Of a DNA stretch of 35,218 nt, positions 28,647-35,218 are shown in pieces. The notes under the pieces were generated by a model. It did no database searches. It was not told the DNA's origin and worked only from the letters and a program-made list of their open reading frames with translations. The position numbers were made by a program, and so were the translations under genes. Positions within the stretch are counted from its first letter, which is position 1. Each line of letters starts with the position of its first letter. The stretch is from Pseudomonadales bacterium (lineage in GTDB: Bacteria > Pseudomonadota > Gammaproteobacteria > Pseudomonadales > UBA7434): the NCBI GenBank assembly GCA_013043705.1, contig JABDNS010000053.1, forward strand, positions 1 through 35,218, written 5' to 3'.

Positions 28647-29603
28647 TTACAGGGCGCGTGCAAAACTATCTCCGGCACGAAAAAAATCTGGCCTGCCATT
28701 GTGCAGCGCCTGCAGTGTCATGGTTTTACCGCCGGGCAACTGCAGTTGGTGCACCGCTAAAATGCCTTCGCCGCAGGCGACCAGCATTTGTGTTTTATCT
28801 ACCGACAAAATTTCTCCGGGTAACCGCGCGGCGCCACCAGGCTCGCGGTGTTGTACGCTGGCGCTAATTATCTTTATGCGTTGCTGCTTGAATACCGCGT
28901 AACAGGGCAGCGCCGATGTGAAAGCACGAATTTTGCATTCCAGCGCCACGGCCGGCATGCCAAAATCCAGCGCTGCCTCGCGCTTGTCGAGCTTGTTGGC
29001 ATAGCATGCCTCGCTATCGTCTTGCAGTTGCTGCGCAGCACGACCCTGCGCAATCTGTCGCAGCACTTTTAATAATGCACCGGTGCCACATGCAACCAGG
29101 CGCTGGCGCAGCGAGTCGCCGGTTTCATCGCTGGCCAGCGCAAAGGATTCGCGCAGCAGCATGGGGCCGGTGTCGAGGCCTTCGTCCATCTGCATAATGG
29201 TTACGCCGGATTCGGTATCGCCGGCCTCGATTGCACGCTCTACTGGAGCGGCACCGCGCCAGCGCGGTAACAACGAGGCGGGTACGTTAACGCAGCCTCG
29301 CGCTGGCGCATCCAGCACCGCTTTGGGCAACAGCAAACCGTAGGCAACCACCACCAGCAGGTCGGCGTTGTAAGCCGCTAATTGCTGTTGTGCCTCGGGG
29401 GTTTTCAGTGTGACCGGTTGCTCGACGTTAATGCCGGCCTGTTCGGCGAACTGTTTGACTGGCGAGGCCAGCAATTTTTTACCGCGACCGGCGCGGCGGT
29501 CGGGCTGGGTGTACACCGCCAGCAGTTCATGCTCAGCACTGGCGTACAGTGCCCGCAGGTGAGCGGCGGCAAATTCGGGGGTGCCCGCAAAGAGAATGCG
29601 CAA
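28647..29603 (-). CDS. fmt: Methionyl-tRNA formyltransferase, catalytic His replaced by Pro
   Basis: Fmt transfers a formyl group from 10-formyltetrahydrofolate to initiator Met-tRNA. The 318-residue product is full length, with RILFAGTPEFAA at the N-terminus, QPDRRAGRGKK, VVAYGLLLP and LLPRWRGAAPVERAI. The family triad is Asn106-His108-Asp144. Asn106 and Asp144 are present, but residue 108 is proline: the segment reads CVNVPASLLP where CxNxHxSLLP is expected. The codon CCC (29282-29280) is one base from the histidine codon CAC. The C-terminal segment IRAFTSALPCYAVF also departs from the usual FNPWP. It follows def by 25 bases, the standard def-fmt pair. See the findings for what this may mean. 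Confidence 0.95.
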   Translation of the reverse strand: MRILFAGTPEFAAAHLRALYASAEHELLAVYTQPDRRAGRGKKLLASPVKQFAEQAGINVEQPVTLKTPEAQQQLAAYNADLLVVVAYGLLLPKAVLDAPARGCVNVPASLLPRWRGAAPVERAIEAGDTESGVTIMQMDEGLDTGPMLLRESFALASDETGDSLRQRLVACGTGALLKVLRQIAQGRAAQQLQDDSEACYANKLDKREAALDFGMPAVALECKIRAFTSALPCYAVFKQQRIKIISASVQHREPGGAARLPGEILSVDKTQMLVACGEGILAVHQLQLPGGKTMTLQALHNGRPDFFRAGDSFARAL

Positions 29604-29628
29604 GATCAGGGTCGCCCGGCTACGCGCC

Positions 29629-30132
29629 TCAGGCGAGGCGCTTTTCTTTCTGTAGTTTTTGCTTGATGCGGTTCCGCTTTAGCGCCGATATATAGTCGAC
29701 GAACAGCTTGCCATTCAGGTGGTCGATTTCGTGCTGGATACACACTGACAACAGGCCATCCGGTTCGATGATAAATTGCTCGCCATGGCGATCAAGTGCT
29801 GCCACTTTAACGGCCGTAGGCCGCTCGACCTCTTCATAAAAGCCTGGCACCGACAAGCAGCCTTCCTGGTAGCTATGCGGGGTCTCATCGATCACCTTGA
29901 TCTTCGGATTGATAAATACCTGAGCCTGGTCGCGGCCTTCGGAAACGTCGAGGACAATCACACGTTTGTGAACGTTCACTTGCGTTGCAGCCAGCCCGAC
30001 ACCTTCGGCCTCGTACATGGTTTCAATCATATCGTCGACCAGTTGGCGCACCGAATCGTCCACCCCTTCCACCGGCTTGGCGATGGTTCGCAGCTGTGGA
30101 TCCGGAAATTCGAGTATCTCGAGAATAGCCAT
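29629..30132 (-). CDS. def: Peptide deformylase
   Basis: Def is the metalloenzyme that removes the formyl group from nascent proteins. The 167-residue product has all three motifs: [15 protein letters not shown] (with the metal-binding cysteine) and QHEIDHLNG (the HExxH zinc or iron site). The length matches E. coli (169). An AGGAG lies 15 bases before the ATG, slightly farther than usual. It is the first gene of the leftward group def-fmt-rsmB and diverges from the LysM gene. Confidence 0.98.
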   Translation of the reverse strand: MAILEILEFPDPQLRTIAKPVEGVDDSVRQLVDDMIETMYEAEGVGLAATQVNVHKRVIVLDVSEGRDQAQVFINPKIKVIDETPHSYQEGCLSVPGFYEEVERPTAVKVAALDRHGEQFIIEPDGLLSVCIQHEIDHLNGKLFVDYISALKRNRIKQKLQKEKRLA

Positions 30133-30447
30133 ACTTATGTGTGCCCACTCCTGGGGGAATGTACTGAAACAATGTAGCGGCCCCTAGCTGTAAGGCGGAC
30201 CTGGGACCTTGTGCAAATACTGCTTAAATACGCGTCACGTTTAAATATCGATCGACAAAAAAACGTGTAATTCCCGACATTTATACGAAATATTTGCCGC
30301 TTGGCCCGAAACTCACTGCTATATTATACAGGTGGTGCTGACTGCTATACATCGGCTGGCGAAATATCGAACGGTTACCGTGTGGGTGGCCTGCGACCAG
30401 CTGTTTCAACAAACGCGCGAAACTGCGCGCGTCAAGGGATGTTCACA
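30133..30447. promoter_or_regulatory. Divergent control region between def and the LysM gene
   Basis: These 315 bases separate two divergent operons and hold no gene. The centre (about 30215-30300) is A+T-rich. A likely rightward promoter is at 30317-30325. I could not settle on the leftward def promoter. The frame open from 30301 continues into the LysM gene but lacks a signal peptide in that position. Confidence 0.45.
30317..30325 (+). promoter_or_regulatory. Extended -10 promoter of the LysM gene
   Basis: TGCTATATT fits the extended -10 pattern TGnTATAAT with one mismatch, about 120 bases before the LysM start codon. TTGGCC at 30301 is a weak, too-close -35 candidate, so the extended -10 would carry most of the recognition. 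Confidence 0.45.
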
Positions 30448-31467
30448 ATGAAAAAAATCTTGCCGGGCCTGTTGGTCGTGCTGGCTGCGTTGATTGCATG
30501 GCCATCGCAGGCACAGGTTCAACTGCGGGACAACTACCCGAGTAGCTATACCGTTAAGCGCGGCGATACGCTGTGGGATATTTCGGGCATGTACTTGCGT
30601 GACCCCTGGCTATGGCCGGAAATCTGGCAGGTCAATCCGCAAATCAATAACCCGCATCTTATCTACCCGGGCGACCTGTTAACGCTGGTGTATGTGGACG
30701 GCAAACCGCGCCTGGTGTTGAATCGGGGCACCATGAAACTGTCGCCGAATATGCGCACATCGCCGTTGGGCTCTGCAATTTCAGCCATTCCCGCCGACGT
30801 CCTGAATGGCTTTTTGTCGCGCAGCCGCGTGTTGGATAAAGAAACGCTGGAGCTGGCGCCCTATGTGGTTGCAGGTTCCGATCACCGCTTGGTTAGCGGC
30901 GCTGGCGACAGGATTTACGGGCGGGGCGATTTTGACCCTGCTACGCGCTTCTACGGCATTTACCGGCCGGGACAGGTTTTTCGAGACCCGGTCACCCGTG
31001 AAAAGCTGGGCATGCAAGCGCATGAAATTGGCACCGGCCAGATTATTGCCGAAGATGACCAGGTAGCTACTGTAGTGCTCAATTACAGCAACGAAGAGGT
31101 GCGCAATAGCGACCGCTTCCTGCCCATGGCCAACGAGGAAGTGCCTTCAACCTTTTACCCCAAGCCGCCCGAAAGCGATATCAACGGGCATATTATTGCG
31201 GTTGAAGCGGGTGTTGCGAACGTCGGCCGTTTCGATGTGGTAACAATTAATCGCGGCGAACGCGAGGGCTTGCAGGTTGGCGATGTACTGGGTGTCGATC
31301 GCGCGGGCGAACTAGTTAAAGATCCTGTTAAGCGCGGCAGTGTGCAATTGCCCAGCGAACGCGCCGGCCTGATGATGGTGTTCAAGGTTTTTGAAAAAGT
31401 CAGCTACGGTTTGATCCTTGAAGCCGAGCGGCCATTGTCGGTAATGGATGAAGTTAGCAACCCCTGA
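30448..31467 (+). CDS. LysM-domain secreted protein
   Basis: The 339-residue product has a clear signal peptide (MKKILPG, a hydrophobic core to residue 18, SQA cleavage near 22). One LysM domain follows directly (about 34-82, YTVKRGDTLWDIS and NPHLIYPGDLLTL), which binds peptidoglycan. The remaining 250 residues are conserved in the homologue beside def and dprA in Pseudomonas but have no known function. The start was chosen because AAGGGA lies eight bases upstream and the signal peptide begins there; an ATG nine bases earlier is possible. It is divergent from def and followed by a terminator. Confidence 0.93.
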   Translation: MKKILPGLLVVLAALIAWPSQAQVQLRDNYPSSYTVKRGDTLWDISGMYLRDPWLWPEIWQVNPQINNPHLIYPGDLLTLVYVDGKPRLVLNRGTMKLSPNMRTSPLGSAISAIPADVLNGFLSRSRVLDKETLELAPYVVAGSDHRLVSGAGDRIYGRGDFDPATRFYGIYRPGQVFRDPVTREKLGMQAHEIGTGQIIAEDDQVATVVLNYSNEEVRNSDRFLPMANEEVPSTFYPKPPESDINGHIIAVEAGVANVGRFDVVTINRGEREGLQVGDVLGVDRAGELVKDPVKRGSVQLPSERAGLMMVFKVFEKVSYGLILEAERPLSVMDEVSNP

Positions 31468-31508
31468 TTATTACCGCGTACTGCAAACTTTAAAAAAAAT
31501 TATGCCGC

Positions 31509-31534
31509 CGCCGCTGTAGTTCTAGCGGCGTTTT
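31509..31534 (+). terminator. Intrinsic terminator after the LysM gene
   Basis: CGCCGCT and AGCGGCG form a 7-base stem with an 8-base loop, followed by TTTT. It lies 42 bases after the stop codon, and the next gene dprA starts 130 bases later. Confidence 0.7.
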
Positions 31535-31663
31535 GCGCTGCCATTTATACTCCAACCACGGATTTTTTTAAGCCGCACACGCGTGCTGTAATCGTTGCTT
31601 AAGCTACCGGGCTGGCCAGCGAATTAGTTGCCGCGTTAATTCAATTCGATCAAGGACGATCGT

Positions 31664-32890
31664 ATGTCTAAGCAACTCCCACTAGACCAACAAACCAAGT
31701 CGCAAGCCAAGACAGCGCTTGCTGCCTCCGAGCGCCGTGAAGAAGTGCTGGCATTGCTGGCCTTGCAGCGCGTTGACGGCCTGGGCCCGCAAAACCTCAA
31801 TTTATTGCTAGGCCATTTTGGCAGCGCAAGATCCCTTCTTGATCGCAGCCACAGCACACCAGCAGATTATTTACAGGGGCTCGGGCCGCGCGCCCGCGCC
31901 AACCTTGCGGATTTTCTCATCTCGCCATCAAGCAGCGGATTGTGGCAATTGGGCAGGCAGTCGCTGGCCTGGATTGAACGCCATGACGCGAAGCTGCTGT
32001 TGCGCAACGAGCCTGGATTTCCCGCGCTACTGCGTGAAATCAGCGATTGCCCGCCGCTGCTTTTTGCTCAAGGGCAGGCAAGCTCGCTACTGTTGCCGGC
32101 CATCGCAATTGTAGGTACCCGCAAGCCAACAACACTGGGTCGCCGCCTGGCCAGGGACTTGGCTGGCGAACTCGGCCGCGCCGGTTTTTGTATTTACAGT
32201 GGATTGGCCCTGGGCATCGATGCGGAAGTGCATCGGGGCGCGTTGCAGGCGGGCGCTAAAACAGTGGCGGTAATGGCCACGGGCATCGACAGCATTTACC
32301 CGGGCTCGCACCGGGCGTTGGCAGAAAATATCGCCGCAAGCGGTGCGCTGGTTTCAGAAATGCCGTTGGCCACGCCTGCGGTGCCAGGCCTGTTTCCCAG
32401 GCGTAACCGACTGGTTTCGGGTATGTGCAGGGCAGTTATTGTGGTGGAGGCCGGCCTGCCCAGCGGCAGTTTACACACAGCTAATTTTGCCGCCGAGCAG
32501 GGCCGCGAAGTTTTTGCGCTGCCGGGCGCCGCCAACAATGTTATGGCGCGTGGCTGCCACCAGCTGCTGCGCGACGGCGCGCACCTTGTGGAAAGCGCGG
32601 CCGATGTGCTGGATGTACTCGGCCAGTTGTTTGCCGCGCCGCTGCCCGAAACCGGGCAGCCAGAGAACAATGGGCCAAGTCCCAATTCCCCTAGCCACAG
32701 CCACCAGCCACTCACAGCAGCGCAGCGCCTGGTACTGGACGCGTTGAAGGCCGAGGCGGAGCCGGCTGTGGGGGAATTGCTCAGTCTGCGCACTGGCCTG
32801 GCGGCCGATGTGCTGGCCCGTGCGCTGGTTGACCTGGAGCTGGAGGGGGTGATTCTGGCCGATGCCGGCCGTTACAGCGCGGCGCCTTAG
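31664..32890 (+). CDS. dprA: DNA-processing protein DprA (Smf)
   Basis: DprA binds incoming single-stranded DNA and loads RecA during natural transformation. It is widespread also in species not known to be transformable. The 408-residue product has an N-terminal helix-hairpin-helix-like region (about 25-90). The central Rossmann domain shows IVGTRKPTTLG, YSGLALGIDAEVH, FPRRNRLVSG and SGSLHTANFAAEQGREVFALPG. The C-terminal winged-helix DprA domain (about 350-408) follows a Pro/Ser-rich linker. The start has AAGGA seven bases upstream. Confidence 0.97.
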   Translation: MSKQLPLDQQTKSQAKTALAASERREEVLALLALQRVDGLGPQNLNLLLGHFGSARSLLDRSHSTPADYLQGLGPRARANLADFLISPSSSGLWQLGRQSLAWIERHDAKLLLRNEPGFPALLREISDCPPLLFAQGQASSLLLPAIAIVGTRKPTTLGRRLARDLAGELGRAGFCIYSGLALGIDAEVHRGALQAGAKTVAVMATGIDSIYPGSHRALAENIAASGALVSEMPLATPAVPGLFPRRNRLVSGMCRAVIVVEAGLPSGSLHTANFAAEQGREVFALPGAANNVMARGCHQLLRDGAHLVESAADVLDVLGQLFAAPLPETGQPENNGPSPNSPSHSHQPLTAAQRLVLDALKAEAEPAVGELLSLRTGLAADVLARALVDLELEGVILADAGRYSAAP

Positions 32891-32895
32891 TCGCA

Positions 32896-32919
32896 CGGTT
32901 CGGGTTTTTGCCGAAACCG
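32896..32919 (+). terminator. Hairpin after dprA
   Basis: CGGTTCGG and CCGAAACCG pair with one bulged A just after the dprA stop. No T-run follows, so it may be a weak terminator or only an RNA 3'-end stabiliser. Confidence 0.35.
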
Positions 32920-33092
32920 GGGTGCTTGCAAGCTTGGCCACTTTTCTGTAATTTGCGCCGCCTTGTGAGGCTTGGGCGCGCGCTAATCCAGCACAGCGCG
33001 GCGAGCCCGGGTTAGTGGCTGTTGTATTTCGTGCCAGTAAACACGATCTTGTGAAAGCTATCAGCGTTAATTTAAGCGAGGTGGAAAAACGT

Positions 33093-33599
33093 ATGAGCGA
33101 TAAATTTGTAGCAGTCCTGATGGGCTCGGATTCCGACCTTCCGCAAATGCAACCGGCCATCGATACGCTGGCCAAGTTTGATATTAATACCGAGGTAAAG
33201 GTTACCTCTGCGCACCGGACCCCGGCGGCAACGCAAGCCTACGTTACCGACGCCGACCAGCGCGGTTGCCAGGTATTTATCGCCGCAGCCGGCATGGCCG
33301 CGCACTTGGCCGGCGCGGTAGCGGCGAATACTACCAAGCCGGTGATTGGTGTGCCGATCAATGCTTCGCTTGAAGGTCTCGATGCACTGCTTTCAACGGT
33401 GCAGATGCCCGGTGGTATTCCGGTAGCAACGGTGGCAATAGGCAAGGCTGGTGCAAAAAACGCCGCTTACCTGGCTGCGCAAATTATGTCGACCGCAGAC
33501 CCGGAGCTAGCCGTGCGCGTGCGCAACGAGCGCGAGGAATCTGCGCAGGCGGTGCAAGCCAAAGACGCAGCCTTGCAAGCCAAGCTGGCGGGCGGCTGA
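33093..33599 (+). CDS. purE: N5-carboxyaminoimidazole ribonucleotide mutase PurE (class I)
   Basis: PurE converts N5-CAIR to CAIR in purine synthesis. The 168-residue product has the substrate motifs [15 protein letters not shown] and [11 protein letters not shown], and the conserved [19 protein letters not shown]. The length is typical of class I PurE. The ATG is preceded by GAGGTGG eight bases upstream, which decides against the upstream in-frame start. The partner gene purK, needed to make N5-CAIR, is not next to it. Here it sits between dprA and tsaC. Confidence 0.96.
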   Translation: MSDKFVAVLMGSDSDLPQMQPAIDTLAKFDINTEVKVTSAHRTPAATQAYVTDADQRGCQVFIAAAGMAAHLAGAVAANTTKPVIGVPINASLEGLDALLSTVQMPGGIPVATVAIGKAGAKNAAYLAAQIMSTADPELAVRVRNEREESAQAVQAKDAALQAKLAGG

Positions 33600-33610
33600 T
33601 TCGCGCTGCG

Positions 33611-34168
33611 ATGCTACAACAGCCGTGGCGATTTGAACCCGCACTGCGGGCGTTGGCTGCCGGCGAAATAATTGCCTACCCTACCGAGGCAGTATGGGGG
33701 CTGGGTTGTGACCCTTTTAACGAGCATGCAGTCGCGCGCTTGCTCAGTCTAAAGCGCCGCGCGCAAACCAAGGGCTTGATCCTGGTCGCAGCGCACGCAC
33801 AGCAGTTAAAGCCGTTGCGCAACGCATTAAGCGACGCCCAGTGGCAGAAACTCTGCCAACCCACTGAACAAGCAACAACCTGGCTGGTGCCAAACCACGG
33901 CTGCATGCCGCCGTGGATTTGTGGTGTGCACGACAGCGTTGCAGTGCGCCTGTCCAGTCATCCCGTTGTAGCCACTTTATGCCAGCGATTTGGTGATTTG
34001 CTGGTTTCGACCTCGGCCAACCCTGCCGGCCTTATTCCTGCGCGTAGCGAACGGGCCGCCAGGCGTTACTTTCGCGCTGATGTTGCCAGTTACGTATCGG
34101 GCGCCACGGGTGGCGCCGCAAAACCTTCCAGAATAATGGACCTTGTGACTGGCTTGCGCCTGCGCTGA
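33611..34168 (+). CDS. tsaC: Threonylcarbamoyl-AMP synthase TsaC (YrdC family)
   Basis: TsaC makes threonylcarbamoyl-adenylate for t6A37 modification of tRNA. The 185-residue product has AYPTEAVWGLGCDP, LKRRAQTKGLILVAA, DSVAVRLSSHP and LVSTSANPAGL, which match the family pattern. The usual WPGP-T loop is replaced by PTEQATTWLVP, and the basic motif reads KRRAQ rather than KxRP. It lies 11 bases after purE, so cotranscription is likely. Confidence 0.95.
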   Translation: MLQQPWRFEPALRALAAGEIIAYPTEAVWGLGCDPFNEHAVARLLSLKRRAQTKGLILVAAHAQQLKPLRNALSDAQWQKLCQPTEQATTWLVPNHGCMPPWICGVHDSVAVRLSSHPVVATLCQRFGDLLVSTSANPAGLIPARSERAARRYFRADVASYVSGATGGAAKPSRIMDLVTGLRLR

Positions 34169-34206
34169 AACTGGCGCGATGCGGTAAAATGCTTGCATCA
34201 ATTTGA

Positions 34207-35169
<963 letters not shown>

Positions 35170-35171
35170 GC

Positions 35172-35203
35172 AAAAAAGCCGGGGTGCCAACGGCCGCCGG
35201 CAC
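35172..35203 (-). terminator. Possible terminator facing leftward, downstream of hemF
   Basis: GCCGG (35178-35182) pairs with CCGGC (35197-35201). On the minus strand the stem is followed by six T (35177-35172). It would stop a leftward gene lying beyond the right edge. GTGCC/GGCAC offers an alternative stem. Confidence 0.4.
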
Positions 35204-35218
35204 TTAATCTACCCATTC

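Noticed and set aside
30301-30447. Extended N-terminus of the LysM protein from 30301
   Set aside because: The signal peptide and ribosome-binding site place the start at 30448; the extension would bury the signal peptide.

Overview
The window is the replication-origin neighbourhood of a gammaproteobacterial chromosome. The gene order is parA-rsmG-mnmG, mnmE-yidC-yidD-rnpA-rpmH, dnaA-dnaN-recF-gyrB, glyQS, trkA/trkH, rsmB-fmt-def, a LysM gene, dprA, tsaC and hemF. It closely follows the origin region of Pseudomonas and of marine relatives such as the Cellvibrionales. Codon use, the 806-residue GyrB, the two-subunit glycyl-tRNA synthetase and aerobic HemF fit that group. I cannot name a species.

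Layout. From 39 to 3584, parA, rsmG and mnmG run leftward; parB should lie just off the left edge. From 3585 to 4379 is an AT-rich intergenic region with one perfect DnaA box. From 4380 to 4934 a rightward HNH-nuclease gene is set among leftward genes. From 4983 to 9341, mnmE, yidC, yidD, rnpA and rpmH run leftward; rpmH is a 44-codon gene identified from its sequence. From 9342 to 10431 a second origin-like region holds one perfect DnaA box, two near-perfect boxes, AT-rich DNA, the rpmH promoter and a probable dnaA promoter. From 10432 to 19256, dnaA, dnaN, recF, gyrB and an ABC1/AarF-type kinase run rightward. From 19309 to 30132 a leftward block holds def, fmt, rsmB, trkA, trkH, glyQ, glyS and an OmpA-domain protein. 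From 30448 to 35169 a rightward block holds the LysM protein, dprA, purE, tsaC and hemF.

How it fits together. Initiation (DnaA, origin DNA), elongation and repair (DnaN, RecF), topology (GyrB) and segregation (ParA plus parS) are all encoded within about 18 kb. Ribosome and translation genes (rpmH, rnpA, yidC/D, mnmE, mnmG, rsmG, glyQS, fmt, def, rsmB, tsaC) surround them.

Most notable observations. Five parS sites lie within 1.3 kb across recF and the recF-gyrB gap. One forms the recF translation start, and three sit in diverged tandem repeats of about 115 bp. The fmt product has proline at residue 108, where the catalytic histidine of the Asn-His-Asp triad is expected. Two separate origin-like intergenic regions exist. 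An HNH nuclease gene borders one of them. The dnaA-dnaN gap can form competing RNA hairpins. Everything else looks like ordinary, intact core genome.
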